From assembly GCA_002816705.1 (NCBI GenBank), contig MUCK01000026.1:1-63711 (forward strand): a DNA stretch of 63,711 nt. The letters are read 5' to 3'. The notes beneath the pieces are model-generated. The model was given only the letters and a program-made list of their open reading frames with translations, ran no database searches and was not told the DNA's origin. The translations under genes and the position numbers were made by a program. Source of the stretch: SAR202 cluster bacterium Casp-Chloro-G4 (GTDB taxonomy: Bacteria; Chloroflexota; Dehalococcoidia; Lucifugimonadales; JADFKI01). Shown one piece after another: positions 16,002 through 26,077 of this stretch. The stretch's first letter is position 1; the number at the start of each line of letters is the position of its first letter.

Positions 16002-17932
16002 TGCATGGAAGCGCCTTTCAAGATGTAGCCAGGGGGCAGTCCGACGAGGTAACTTTCGGAAAAATCTACGATAGGCGGGTCATTTTGCGCCTGCTGCCCT
16101 ACGTAATCCCGTACAAGAAGTTGGCCCTTATAGCTACCGTCGCCATGCTGGTGTACACGGCTAGCCAGGTTTCGATCCCTTTCATGATCAAGCTTGGGAT
16201 AGACGACTATATCGAGACCAAAGACTTTCCCGGTCTCACAGTGCTGTTCGCGATATTCATTTCCGTGGCCTGCACCAACTGGGTGGCCAACTACGTGCAG
16301 CAGCTCTACATGGAAAAGGTAGGGCAGGGCGTTCTTTACGACCTGCGGCGCACGATGTTCGCCCATCTGCAAAAGCTTTCTTTGTCTTATTACGACAAGA
16401 CGGAGGTTGGGCGAATCATGTCCCGCGTGCAGGGCGACGTTTGGCAGCTTCAGGAGTTCATGAACGTTGTCATCATGACGCTGGCAGACCTTCTCAGCCT
16501 CGCCGGCATCATCATTGTGCTGCTGATAATGAATCTGAAGCTCGGCCTTATAACCATGGCCGTGCTCCCTGTTTTGATAATTATAATGGCGTTTTGGCAG
16601 CCATTCGCGGTCAAGGCGTTCCTTCGGGTGCGTCGCGCCATCTCCATCGTGAACGGCGCGCTTAACGAGAACATCACCGGCGTGCGCGTTGTGCAGGCCA
16701 TGAACCGCCAGACGCGCAACCTGGAGCAGTTCGACGAGAAGAATACCGAGCACCTTGAATCCAATCTAGTGGCCAGCAAGCTGTCGTCAGGCCTTATACC
16801 GGTCGTGGACATTCTGACAGCAGTGGCCATAGGGCTGGCTATCATATTTGGCACCCAACTGGTGTCGGTTAGTGCTCTGGAAGTCGGTGTGCTGGTGGCC
16901 TTCATCATGTACGTCCAACGCTTCTTCGATCCCATCAGAAACCTGACTATGCAGTACACGCAGCTTCAGCGCTCCATGGCGTCCGGCGCTCGAATATTCG
17001 AGTTGCTAAACGTACAACCGGACCTGGTGGACACCACTGACGCCAGTGAACTTCCCAGGCTAAAGGGCGCTGTGCAACTCAAGAATCTCAGCTTCAGCTA
17101 TGCGGCGGCCAGCCGGGATGTTCAAACCCTTGACCGGGAGACCGGCGAGGAACGCAACGGCCATCAGACGAACGGAAACTTGCCCCAGCCGCAGGACGTA
17201 CTCAAGAACCTTAACCTGGAGATCAATGCAGGCGAGACTGTGGCCATCGTAGGCCCCACTGGCGCCGGCAAGACCACTCTGGTGTCTCTAATTTCCCGCT
17301 TCTATGACGTGCCCAGGGATCGCGGGGCAATCCTGGTGGATGGCATAGACATCCGCGATGTCACCCGAGAGTCTTTGGCCGGTCAGATGAGCATGGTGCT
17401 GCAGGAGCCTTTCCTCTTCTCAGGCACCGTCAGCGAGAACATCAAGTACAACAGTCTAGAGGTGTCTGATGAGCAGATGTTCGAAGCGGCCAAGGCTGTG
17501 GGTGCGCATGACTTCATCGTGCAGATGGAGGATGGTTACGACACCTATCTGGCCGAACGCGGCGTAAACGTGAGCCTCGGGCAGCGCCAGCTAATCAGCT
17601 TTGCCCGCGCCATCGTTGCCGACCCGCGCATACTCATTCTGGATGAGGCTACGGCCAACATCGACAGCTATACCGAAATGCTTATTCAGCGAGCGCTCCA
17701 GAAGCTATTGCAGGACCGCACAGCCATAGTCATAGCGCACCGGCTCTCAACCATTCGCGGCGCGGACAAGATCGTTGTGCTGAACCTGGGCGAGATCATG
17801 GAAGTGGGAACCCACGACGAGCTCATGGAGAGTGACGGCATGTACGCTCACCTCTACCACATGAATTACGCCTCCATAGAGGCGCCTGAACCCGCCAGCG
17901 CCAACGGCGTGTCAAGCGGGGACGGGGATTAG
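16001..17932 (+). CDS. ABC exporter half-transporter, subunit with intact catalytic Glu
   Basis: A 643-residue partner of the preceding ABC subunit. Six membrane helices lie in residues about 35-310. The ATPase domain has Walker A GPTGAGKTT (418-426), an atypical signature VSLGQ (524-528) in place of LSGGQ, and Walker B ILILDE with the catalytic Glu at 549. A 30-residue hydrophilic insertion (about 370-400, rich in Arg, Glu, Gln) interrupts the region between the first strand and the next one of the ATPase domain. The pattern is complementary to the first subunit: one consensus site and one degenerate site. The first base of its ATG is the last base of the previous stop. A strong terminator follows at 17958, ending the operon. 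Confidence 0.93.
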   Translation: MHGSAFQDVARGQSDEVTFGKIYDRRVILRLLPYVIPYKKLALIATVAMLVYTASQVSIPFMIKLGIDDYIETKDFPGLTVLFAIFISVACTNWVANYVQQLYMEKVGQGVLYDLRRTMFAHLQKLSLSYYDKTEVGRIMSRVQGDVWQLQEFMNVVIMTLADLLSLAGIIIVLLIMNLKLGLITMAVLPVLIIIMAFWQPFAVKAFLRVRRAISIVNGALNENITGVRVVQAMNRQTRNLEQFDEKNTEHLESNLVASKLSSGLIPVVDILTAVAIGLAIIFGTQLVSVSALEVGVLVAFIMYVQRFFDPIRNLTMQYTQLQRSMASGARIFELLNVQPDLVDTTDASELPRLKGAVQLKNLSFSYAAASRDVQTLDRETGEERNGHQTNGNLPQPQDVLKNLNLEINAGETVAIVGPTGAGKTTLVSLISRFYDVPRDRGAILVDGIDIRDVTRESLAGQMSMVLQEPFLFSGTVSENIKYNSLEVSDEQMFEAAKAVGAHDFIVQMEDGYDTYLAERGVNVSLGQRQLISFARAIVADPRILILDEATANIDSYTEMLIQRALQKLLQDRTAIVIAHRLSTIRGADKIVVLNLGEIMEVGTHDELMESDGMYAHLYHMNYASIEAPEPASANGVSSGDGD

Positions 17933-17957
17933 CTTCTTAGATTAGATAGGACTTGCG

Positions 17958-17990
17958 AAAAAGGGCGGGTTATTCACCTGCCCTTTTTTT
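17958..17990 (+). terminator. Rho-independent terminator after the ABC exporter operon
   Basis: A 13-bp stem: AAAAAGGGCGGGT pairs with ACCTGCCCTTTTT (one G-T wobble) around the loop TATTC, followed by more T residues. It lies 25 bases after the stop of the second ABC gene and is convincing for the plus strand. Confidence 0.85.
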
Positions 17991-18038
17991 CTTTAGTTAG
18001 ATGACGATCAGACGATTTCGGGATGCTGGAATGGCGCC

Positions 18039-18509
18039 ATGACGACTATCTACACCATTGGTCACAGCAACCACAAGTGGGAGACATTCCTGCCGTTACT
18101 GAAGCTACACGGCATCAAACTGCTGGCCGATGTGCGCTCCAGGCCAGTGAGTAGGTTCGCCTCATTCACTAACAAAGGCCGATTCTCAGGACTGTTGGCT
18201 CAGGAGAGTATCGAATACCTTTTCATGGGCGAGAGCCTGGGCGGCAAGCCTGAGGACCCTTCGCTTTACGATGATGACGGCAAACCGGACTACGGAAAGA
18301 TGGCCAGGCACATTGATTTCTTGGCGGGTATAGTTGATCTGGTAGCCCTCGCTGAGAAATCGGCAATTGCCATCATGTGCTCGGAGGGAGACCCGGCCCA
18401 GTGCCATCGGTCCTTGCTGATGACCCCGGCCATAGAGGCGCAAGGAGCGGAGGTTCTGCACATTCGTAGGACGGGCGAGGTGACTAACCAACTCCCTATG
18501 AATGTGTAG
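18039..18509 (+). CDS. DUF488 family protein
   Basis: A 156-residue protein of the DUF488 family. The N-terminus TIYTIGHSNHKW, the motif ADVRSRPVSRFASFTN (residues about 31-46) and the C-terminal cysteine pair region CSEGDPAQCHR are the family marks; the conserved C-x6-C-H-R is intact here. The biochemical role of the family is not established. It is followed immediately by an endonuclease/exonuclease/phosphatase-family gene whose GTG comes directly after the stop codon, so they should be translated from one mRNA. The start ATG at 18039 has only a weak Shine-Dalgarno. Confidence 0.85.
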   Translation: MTTIYTIGHSNHKWETFLPLLKLHGIKLLADVRSRPVSRFASFTNKGRFSGLLAQESIEYLFMGESLGGKPEDPSLYDDDGKPDYGKMARHIDFLAGIVDLVALAEKSAIAIMCSEGDPAQCHRSLLMTPAIEAQGAEVLHIRRTGEVTNQLPMNV

Positions 18510-19262
18510 GTGGTGACATTTCGTATTTCCACGCTGAACCTCGAGCAGGACCATAAGCGGTGGGACGAACGCCGATATCTTGTTTTGGCAGAGCTTGGTC
18601 GACTTAAGTCCGACGTTTTCTGCATGAACGAGGTCTGCATACCTCGGCAGACGGGCCGGTGGCTCCAGGTGGAGGGTGGGCGGCACGCAGGCCATGAATA
18701 CTCACTGGCGCAGCAATCTCGGCCAGGAGCTATGTCGCTAGTCGATGGAGAAGGCGTCCTCACTCGGTTCAACATCGTCGAAACGGCCAATCTCGACTAT
18801 CGCGCCGGCGATGCTGTGGCGCAGGTGGCGAGACTGCAAGTAGAGGGTAAGCTCGTCGACGTCTACGTCACACACCTTTTCCGCTCGACTGGCGAAGACT
18901 CGCTGAGAACTTTTCAAGCGCAGCGTCTGCTCGAGTGGACGAAAACCAGGGACGATGTGGACGCCAAAATCGTCTGTGGCGACTTTAACGCGACGCTGGA
19001 CATGCCTTCGGCGGCTTTGATGGCGTCGGAATTTACACCGACGCAAACTGCGCCAACCGCTTTTACGCCACTGGCAGATGTTGATGGGGAGCCGTCACAC
19101 CCGTACTGGGAGCGTTTCGACAGGTGCATCGACTACATATGGGTGTCAGACCACGTGGGTGTAGTGGAGAGCGGCGTCTGCTTCGCGGAGCCCAGCCCAG
19201 ACGACCCGACATTGTGGCCATCCGACCACGCGGGCGTATGGGCCGATTTGGAATTCGCCTAG
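18510..19262 (+). CDS. Endonuclease/exonuclease/phosphatase-family hydrolase
   Basis: A 250-residue metal-dependent phosphodiesterase of the EEP superfamily (nucleases, phosphatases and related enzymes). The catalytic motifs appear in order: KSDVFCMNEV (metal-binding Glu, about 36-37), VYVTHLFRS (His, about 113), VCGDFNATLD (about 150-158), CIDYIWVSD and WPSDHAGVWADL (catalytic His). No signal peptide is seen, so it is cytoplasmic. Two adjacent GTG codons at 18510 and 18513 can start it. Both follow directly the stop of the DUF488 gene, implying translational coupling. The 3' end overlaps by 4 bases the convergent membrane-protein gene. The substrate is undetermined. Confidence 0.85.
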   Translation: MVTFRISTLNLEQDHKRWDERRYLVLAELGRLKSDVFCMNEVCIPRQTGRWLQVEGGRHAGHEYSLAQQSRPGAMSLVDGEGVLTRFNIVETANLDYRAGDAVAQVARLQVEGKLVDVYVTHLFRSTGEDSLRTFQAQRLLEWTKTRDDVDAKIVCGDFNATLDMPSAALMASEFTPTQTAPTAFTPLADVDGEPSHPYWERFDRCIDYIWVSDHVGVVESGVCFAEPSPDDPTLWPSDHAGVWADLEFA

Positions 19263-19732
19263 GTCTCTGCTGGTGCGTCAGACCCTTGGCTTCCGCCAAG
19301 CGACCCCACCACAGCCGCCAGTATCATTGCCAATGCCGCCGGGAAGTAGAAGAGCCCAATGGACAACAACCCCAGCAGGCTGAACAGCACTGTAGATATT
19401 GTCGATGTCCAGAGTAGAGAAAGACCCAATCGTGGCTTGCCTCTTAGCAGTATTGAGGCCATGACCGCCGTTGCCGTCAGTGCGACAGGCACCGCAAGAA
19501 TAGGAATGATGCGTATGCCGTTAACGCTGATCAGCGACGAAGAAAAGGTCTCAGGGGGTGCGCCAAGCTCGACCCGAGTTAGAGGCGCGCTACTGGGAAG
19601 GTCGCCGGAGTTGACCGCGACAGCCGTCACGGATTCGCCTGAAGAGGCGGCTTGCCATAAAAGAAGAAACAGGAACGCCGCCCATGCGCATACGTGGGCG
19701 AACAGGCTGATGGCTAAGGCCAGTCTACGCAT
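19259..19732 (-). CDS. Membrane protein of unknown function
   Basis: A 157-residue protein that I cannot assign. It has three or four likely membrane helices: residues about 4-28 (LALAISLFAHVCAWAAFLFL), 74-95 (RIIPILAVPVALTATAVMAS) and 104-145 (two close segments rich in Leu, Phe and Ser). A soluble loop of about 45 residues, probably outside, sits between the first and second. The ATG at 19732 has AGAGGA just upstream. It follows ruvB with only 32 bases between, on the same strand, so it is likely the second gene of the ruvB transcript. Its last 4 bases overlap the convergent EEP gene. Confidence 0.6.
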   Translation of the reverse strand: MRRLALAISLFAHVCAWAAFLFLLLWQAASSGESVTAVAVNSGDLPSSAPLTRVELGAPPETFSSSLISVNGIRIIPILAVPVALTATAVMASILLRGKPRLGLSLLWTSTISTVLFSLLGLLSIGLFYFPAALAMILAAVVGSLGGSQGSDAPAET

Positions 19733-19764
19733 GCCATTCCTCTGTCATTATTGCTATTTCACAC

Positions 19765-20814
19765 CTATTCCGAGCCATTCTGGAACAGGCTGCCTTGCAT
19801 CGTGTCGTCCGCCTTGCCCTGGTTGAAGGCGATACCAAAATGCTCGTAGGCGCGACGCGTAGCCACCCTGCCTCGGGGCGTCTTATCCAAAAAGCCTAAC
19901 TGCAACAGGTAGGGCTCGTACACGTCCTCGATGGTGTCCGAATCCTCGCTGATGGATGCGGCAATGGTGTCCAGCCCGACGGGACCGCCGTTGAACTTCT
20001 CGATTATCGACTTGAGCACGCTGCGGTCTACGCCGTCCAGTCCCAATTCGTCCACCGCCAGTCCGGTGAGGGCGTCTCGCGCAACGTCTGCGGTGATGAC
20101 GTCGTTGGCCATAACCAGAGCGTAGTCGCGCACGCGGCGCAGCAGGCGGTTGGCGATTCGGGGCGTACCTCTGGCGCGGCGCGCGATCTCCTGCAAACCT
20201 TCGTCTTCGGACTGAATCTCCATGATGCGCGAGGAACGACTCACAATCGTGTTCATCGCGTCGTTGTCGTAGAACTCCAGTCGGTGGACATTGCCGAAGC
20301 GGTCTCGTAGGGGAGCGCTCACCATGCCGAATCGAGTGGTAGCGCCGATGAGAGTGAAAGGCTTGATGCTCAGGTTCATGCTCCTGGCCTTAAGCCCTTT
20401 GTCGATAACCCAAGAGACAAAGAAATCCTCCATGGCCGGGTAAAGGACCTCTTCCACGGTGCGGCTGAGCCGGTGAATCTCGTCGATGAACAGGATATCG
20501 TCCTGCTGCAATTGGGTGAGGATAGCCACCATGTCGCCGGGCCGCTCAATGGCCGGGCCGGAGGTGACTTTGATACGCACGCCCATCTCAGTAGCCATGA
20601 TGTTGGCCAGAGTGGTCTTGCCCAGGCCGGGCGGCCCGTAAAGCAACACGTGGTCCAGGGGCTCCCCCCGCTGCCGTGCCGCCTTGATGCTGATGTCCAA
20701 CAGCCCTTTGACGGTGTCCTGGCCTACGTAGTCGCGCAACTGGCGCGGACGCAAGCCGTTATCCAGATTGTGGTCGTCTTCGTGGGGAGCGCCGGAAACC
20801 ATTCGCTCTGTCAT
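19765..20814 (-). CDS. ruvB: Holliday junction branch migration ATPase RuvB
   Basis: A 349-residue RuvB. This hexameric AAA+ motor, with RuvA, drives branch migration of Holliday junctions in recombination and repair. Motifs: '[12 protein letters not shown]' at 21-32, Walker [10 protein letters not shown] (60-68), Walker B with DEIH (111-114), sensor region [18 protein letters not shown] and the arginine finger context near it, then the winged-helix C-terminus with '[22 protein letters not shown]'. Length is normal. A good promoter lies 50 bases upstream. ruvA and ruvC are not beside it; a membrane protein follows instead. Confidence 0.97.
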   Translation of the reverse strand: MTERMVSGAPHEDDHNLDNGLRPRQLRDYVGQDTVKGLLDISIKAARQRGEPLDHVLLYGPPGLGKTTLANIMATEMGVRIKVTSGPAIERPGDMVAILTQLQQDDILFIDEIHRLSRTVEEVLYPAMEDFFVSWVIDKGLKARSMNLSIKPFTLIGATTRFGMVSAPLRDRFGNVHRLEFYDNDAMNTIVSRSSRIMEIQSEDEGLQEIARRARGTPRIANRLLRRVRDYALVMANDVITADVARDALTGLAVDELGLDGVDRSVLKSIIEKFNGGPVGLDTIAASISEDSDTIEDVYEPYLLQLGFLDKTPRGRVATRRAYEHFGIAFNQGKADDTMQGSLFQNGSE

Positions 20815-20864
20815 GTGGTCACCTGGAAACTGATGGGCTGGAGACGCGTTTAGAACGTGTGTTC

Positions 20865-20894
20865 ATTCTATGCTTTGCCGGTCTACACAGTCAA
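20865..20894 (-). promoter_or_regulatory. Promoter of ruvB (minus strand)
   Basis: On the minus strand TTGACT (20894-20889) and TAGAAT (20870-20865) are separated by 18 bp. The predicted transcript would start close to 20858 and reach ruvB's ATG (20814) after about 45 bases. The match to the sigma70 consensus is good on both hexamers. Confidence 0.65.
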
Positions 20895-21046
20895 GGAGCT
20901 TTCGGCGCTGCCCGATGGCCTATAATTGCTGTCAGATATAATCGAATAGGTTGCCCTGCAATCTGGATTGAGGGGATTTAGGCCTTGGCCCATAGGCCTA
21001 AATTGCTTTTGGATTCCTGCGCAACGGTAACCCAGTGATCTTAAAA

Positions 21047-21610
21047 ATGTTTTTTCACCAACTAGATGACGACACAGACCTCCACCTGTTGGAAGAACGT
21101 CACGCTGATGAGCTGTTAGTGGCCATCGAAACCAACCGCGAGCACCTTTTGCCCTGGCTGCCGTGGGTGAGCAACGTGAATAATGTTAACGACTCGAAGC
21201 GGTACATCGCGGGTACGTTGCAGCAGTTCGCCGACGGCAACGGCATGGCCGTGGGCATACGGTACCAGGGCGACCTGGCGGGTGTCGTCAACCTGCATTT
21301 CGTTGACAGGTACAGCCGACGCACGTCGATTGGCTACTGGCTCTGTCAGGAATTTCAGGGCCAGGGGCTAATCACCAAAACGTGCGCCAGGCTGGTGGAC
21401 CACTCATTCGGTGCGCTTGAACTCAACAGGGTGGAGATTCGCTGCGCCTCCGAAAACACCAGAAGCAGGGCTATTCCGGCGAGGCTAGGCTTCGAGGAAG
21501 AGGGAACCTTGCGCCAGGCGGAACTCGTAGGTGACAAGCTGATGGATCACGTTGTTTACGGTTTGCTGGCTCATGACTGGGCCGGCTCACAGTCGTTTGG
21601 AGTGCAGTAA
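21047..21610 (+). CDS. GNAT-family acetyltransferase, RimJ/RimL-like
   Basis: A 187-residue GNAT acetyltransferase of the RimJ/RimL group (acting on protein N-termini or amino groups). Marks are the opening 'LHLLEERHADELLVAIETNREHLLPWL', 'SIGYWLCQEFQGQGLITKTCARLVDHSF' holding the acetyl-CoA pyrophosphate loop, and 'LNRVEIRCASENTRSRAIPARLGFEEEGTL'. In the last, proline replaces the more usual E/K residue before the Gly-Phe. ATG 21047 is chosen on family similarity; a GTG at 21035 in frame would add four residues and neither has a strong ribosome site. The methyltransferase that follows starts 2 bases after its stop, so the two are likely cotranscribed. The acceptor is unknown. Confidence 0.8.
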   Translation: MFFHQLDDDTDLHLLEERHADELLVAIETNREHLLPWLPWVSNVNNVNDSKRYIAGTLQQFADGNGMAVGIRYQGDLAGVVNLHFVDRYSRRTSIGYWLCQEFQGQGLITKTCARLVDHSFGALELNRVEIRCASENTRSRAIPARLGFEEEGTLRQAELVGDKLMDHVVYGLLAHDWAGSQSFGVQ

Positions 21611-21611
21611 C

Positions 21612-22430
21612 ATGGCGGACTTTCCAGAGCTTAACAGGGAGACAGGCGAAATCTGGGACCGCAATGCTGATTACTGGGACGAGCGCATGGGTGAAGGCAA
21701 TTTCTTTCAATCAACGCTTATCGAACCGGCTCAACTGAGGCTGCTGGCCTTGCAGCCCGGTGAACAGGTGCTGGACATCGCATGTGGCAATGGCCAGTTC
21801 GCCCGGAAGATGGCCTCTCTTGGCGCGCGCGTCGTTGCCAGCGACGTCTCACAGCGGATGGTCGAGCTTGCCCGCAGCCGCACTGACGGCACTGACGCAG
21901 ATGTTGAATACCACGTTGCCGACGCTACAGACGAAACCCAGCTATTGGCACTGGCAAGTGAAAAATCTCAAAAATTTGACGCCGTAGTGTGCACTATGGC
22001 CCTAATGGACATTGCGTCTATAGACCCACTGATATCGGCTGCGATCCGCTTGCTTAAGCCCGGGGGACGCTTCGTGTTCTCGGTGATGCACCCCTGCTTC
22101 AACTCCGGAGACGGCTTGACTCGCTCTGTGGACCGAGAGGAACTCGACGGCCAAGCCGTCGAGCGTGGGTACGTTAAAGTCTTCCAATATGGCAAATCTC
22201 ACACCCACAAAGGCGAAGCCATGCTGGGCCAGCCCGTGGCGCAAAACTACTTCCCCAGGTCCTTCAGCACGCTGCTAGGTGCATTTTTTCAGCGGGGCTT
22301 CGTGATAGATGGCATGGAGGAGCCGCTCCTGCCGGAGAAGCCGCCCTTCGAACGCAGCCACTTCGAGGCCGCTTACGCCAATATCCCCCCGGCACTGGTG
22401 GCGCGAATGCGATTGCCGTCCGGGGCGTAG
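21612..22430 (+). CDS. Class I SAM-dependent methyltransferase
   Basis: A 272-residue methyltransferase with the SAM-binding motif I VLDIACGNGQFARKM at about 53-67, motif II VVASDVSQRMVELAR near 73-87, and the 'FDAVVCTMALMDI' region near 122. This is the normal order of a class I Rossmann-fold enzyme. The ATG at 21612 is one base after the preceding stop codon TAA, in line with translational coupling to the acetyltransferase gene. There is no membrane segment. The C-terminal third (about 180-270) gives no obvious family link beyond 'QPVAQNYFPRSFSTLLGAF'. Substrate unknown. Confidence 0.82.
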   Translation: MADFPELNRETGEIWDRNADYWDERMGEGNFFQSTLIEPAQLRLLALQPGEQVLDIACGNGQFARKMASLGARVVASDVSQRMVELARSRTDGTDADVEYHVADATDETQLLALASEKSQKFDAVVCTMALMDIASIDPLISAAIRLLKPGGRFVFSVMHPCFNSGDGLTRSVDREELDGQAVERGYVKVFQYGKSHTHKGEAMLGQPVAQNYFPRSFSTLLGAFFQRGFVIDGMEEPLLPEKPPFERSHFEAAYANIPPALVARMRLPSGA

Positions 22431-22529
22431 CCTGGCAAATTGACACACATACCGTCGTTGCCTACACTCACATCGTTGGCCGATTAATGGCGCTGGCCAA
22501 ACAAAATTTCATTGAGGTCTACTCAAAAA

Positions 22530-23684
<1,155 letters not shown>

Positions 23685-23768
23685 AGATCGCGTCGTCAGG
23701 TTGTAAGCCGCCTCGTAGACGGTTATCATATCGACGCTTGAATTTCTCCCATAGTTAATTTGCGCAAG

Positions 23769-23830
23769 TGGTTCGATAGGCTCACCACGGACGTTCACGC
23801 CCAATACCGTTCGCCCTGAGATTGTCCAAG
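23769..23830. repeat. Dispersed palindromic repeat, copy 1
   Basis: Two complementary arms. The left (23771-23792) reads TTCGATAGGCTCACCACGGACG and the right (23807-23829) CCGTTCGCCCTGAGATTGTC, so each strand can fold. The same element occurs near 53593, 55376 and 61589. It fills a 220-base gap between two plus-strand genes and is probably a short interspersed palindrome, not a gene. Confidence 0.6.
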
Positions 23831-23906
23831 GGCAGGTCCATAAATAGCGAATGCTATCCGAATTTAAGACCCTGCCTGAAATCGCCTTTACGGAGAATAT
23901 GAAAAT

Positions 23907-24806
23907 ATGAGCTGGATGCTGGAAAATGACAGCGGCCAGAGTTACGGGGCCCGCCTTCGTGGGCTAATCGATAGCGGCAAGACTCTCTCAGTGCCTGGCG
24001 TGCACAACCCGCTGACGGGCATGATAGCTCGCAGGGTTGGATTCGACGCACTGTACTTCTCAGGCGCAGCCTTCTCAGCCAGTCTGGGTATACCGGACAT
24101 CGGTCTGTTCACACTGGACGAGCTTACCCAGGCCTTGCGCTGGATGGTGAAGGCGTCGAACATGCCCTTCATCGTAGACGCGGACACCGGCTTTGGCGAA
24201 GCTCTGAACGTCGTGCGCACCGTGAAGGATTTGGAGGACGCAGGCGCGGCGGCAATCCAGATCGAGGACCAGGTGCTCCCCAAGCGATGCGGCCACCTGG
24301 ACGGCAAAACAGTGGTTTCCCCCGAGGCGTTTGCTGAGAAAATTGCGGCAGCGGTAGGCGCACGCAAAGACACGCTGATCATCGCCCGCACCGACGTTCG
24401 TGCTATAGAGGGCATGGAGTCGGCTATAAAGCGAGGCATCATGTGTCGCGAGGCCGGAGCCGACATTATTTTCCCCGAGGCTATGCAGTCTGAGGAGGAG
24501 TTTCGTACCTATGCCGAAGCCGTCGGAGGCACCATGCTGGCCAACATGACGGAATTCGGCAAAACGCCATACCTCTCCGCCGACCAGTTCCGCGACCTTG
24601 GCTATCAGATCGTCATTTTCCCGGTGACGACGCTACGGGTGGCAAATAAGATTACCGAAGAGTTGCTGATAGACATCAAGAACAAGGGCACTCAGGTCGA
24701 CTGGCTGGAGCGCATGCAGACGCGCCGCGAGCTTTACGACCTCATAGATTACGAGCGGTACCAGGAAATAGACGCAGACCTTTCTTTTGATAAAAAGCCC
24801 AAGTAG
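23907..24806 (+). CDS. prpB: 2-methylisocitrate lyase / isocitrate lyase-family protein
   Basis: A 299-residue member of the isocitrate lyase/PEP mutase superfamily. It most resembles 2-methylisocitrate lyase, which splits 2-methylisocitrate to succinate and pyruvate in the methylcitrate cycle of propionyl-CoA disposal. Diagnostic stretches are FIVDADTGFGEALNVVRTV (metal-binding D91 and D93), KRCGH (126-130, catalytic Cys128), IARTDVRAIEG and NMTEFGKTP. The last one marks methylisocitrate lyase from isocitrate lyase. Length (about 290-300) also fits PrpB. The following gene is a citrate synthase 17 bases downstream, as in prp operons. A weaker alternative is a PEP phosphonomutase-like enzyme. 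No prpD/acnB lies nearby. Confidence 0.85.
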   Translation: MSWMLENDSGQSYGARLRGLIDSGKTLSVPGVHNPLTGMIARRVGFDALYFSGAAFSASLGIPDIGLFTLDELTQALRWMVKASNMPFIVDADTGFGEALNVVRTVKDLEDAGAAAIQIEDQVLPKRCGHLDGKTVVSPEAFAEKIAAAVGARKDTLIIARTDVRAIEGMESAIKRGIMCREAGADIIFPEAMQSEEEFRTYAEAVGGTMLANMTEFGKTPYLSADQFRDLGYQIVIFPVTTLRVANKITEELLIDIKNKGTQVDWLERMQTRRELYDLIDYERYQEIDADLSFDKKPK

Positions 24807-24823
24807 GGCCAGGAGGACACATC

Positions 24824-25978
24824 ATGACAAGTCAATCGTACAGCCCAGGACTCAATGGCATTATCGCGGCGGAAATCGGCGTTTCCCTCTTAGATACCGA
24901 CTTGGAGCAGATCATCGTTCGGGGATACGACCTGATCGAACTGGCGCAGAACCTGAACTACACGGACGTTGCGTACCTGGTCATATACGGGCAGCTTCCC
25001 ACCGAAGAGCAGGGTCGTCAGTTCTGCCAGACGTTGGCTGAGCAGTCCGAGATCCCCGAAGACCTTTACCGCCTGTTCGAGCTTATGCCCAAGTCTACGG
25101 TTGCCATGGACGCTCTTCGCACGGGCATATCCTTCCTAGCAGGTTATGAGGCCCCGGAACTTTTGCACGACAACTCTCGTGAAGCCAACCTGAAGAAGGG
25201 TCTGAAACTCCTGGCGCAGGTGCCGGCAATCACGGTGAACTCATACAGGGCGCTAAACAACATGCCATTCGTGCGCCCCGACCCGTCGCTGGGCTACATG
25301 GAGAACTTCATGTATATGCTGCGTGGCGAGAAGCCCGACCCGGTGTCTCTGGACGTCTTCGATCGCATCCACACATGCTATATCGAACACGAGATGCCCA
25401 ACTCCACCTTCACCGCCAGGGTGATCGCCTCGACGCTGGCCGATATGTACTGCGCGATGGTCGGATCAGTGGCATCCCTCAAAGGCCCGCTGCACGGCGG
25501 CGCCAACGAGGCAGCTATCGAGTTTATTCTTGACATACAAAAAGAGGGTGGCCGTCCTCGCGCCGAAGCTTACGTCATGGAGAAGCTGGCGGCCAATGCA
25601 AAAATCATGGGCTTTGGCCACCGGGTCTACATGAAGAAGTACGACCCCCGGGCGAAGTTCCTAATGGAGTACATACCCAAGCTGGCATCCCGTATTCCTG
25701 ATGGCGAGGAGCTGACCTCCATCTACAACACTGTAGAGAAGGTGATGTTCCGGGAGAAGGCGTTGTACCCCAACACCGACTTCCCCATCGGCCTGTTGTA
25801 CTACGAGTTGGGCATTCCAGTTCCGCTGTACACTCCAATATTCCTGGCGTCGCGCACGGCGGGCAACATAGCGCACGTTGTGGAGCAGCACGAAAACAAC
25901 AGCCTGTTCCGTCCCCGCGTCATCTACAACGGCGCGCGCGGCCTGCACCCGCCGTCGAGCCCCATTTCGCCGGGGTAG
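24824..25978 (+). CDS. Citrate/2-methylcitrate synthase
   Basis: A 384-residue citrate synthase-fold enzyme that condenses acetyl- or propionyl-CoA with oxaloacetate. Active-site residues are present: His224 in GPLHGGANE, His266 in GFGHRVYMKKYDPRA, and Asp319 in NTDFPIGLLYYELGIP. It is the short (CitZ/PrpC-like) type with no N-terminal extension. It follows prpB after 17 bases, with GGAGG upstream of the ATG (24824), so a methylcitrate synthase role is likely. The sequence does not separate this from plain citrate synthase, and the same cell may need only one. A strong terminator follows at 26015. Confidence 0.88.
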   Translation: MTSQSYSPGLNGIIAAEIGVSLLDTDLEQIIVRGYDLIELAQNLNYTDVAYLVIYGQLPTEEQGRQFCQTLAEQSEIPEDLYRLFELMPKSTVAMDALRTGISFLAGYEAPELLHDNSREANLKKGLKLLAQVPAITVNSYRALNNMPFVRPDPSLGYMENFMYMLRGEKPDPVSLDVFDRIHTCYIEHEMPNSTFTARVIASTLADMYCAMVGSVASLKGPLHGGANEAAIEFILDIQKEGGRPRAEAYVMEKLAANAKIMGFGHRVYMKKYDPRAKFLMEYIPKLASRIPDGEELTSIYNTVEKVMFREKALYPNTDFPIGLLYYELGIPVPLYTPIFLASRTAGNIAHVVEQHENNSLFRPRVIYNGARGLHPPSSPISPG

Positions 25979-26014
25979 TTTTGGTTATTGGGCCAAACGG
26001 CATTTGATTTTGAT

Positions 26015-26050
26015 AAAGCGAAGGGCGGCCATATGACCGCCCTTCGCTTT
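26015..26050. terminator. Bidirectional rho-independent terminator
   Basis: A perfect 14-bp stem, AAAGCGAAGGGCGG with CCGCCCTTCGCTTT, around the loop CCATATGA. A- and T-rich ends give a T-run on each strand. It separates the citrate synthase gene from the convergent lipoprotein gene and can serve both. Confidence 0.85.
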
Positions 26051-26077
26051 GCTTACAACCGATTGCCGAACGGATGC

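Noticed and set aside
20921-20942. Two TATAAT elements before the RimL-like gene
   Set aside because: No matching -35 at either spacing, so I do not claim a promoter.
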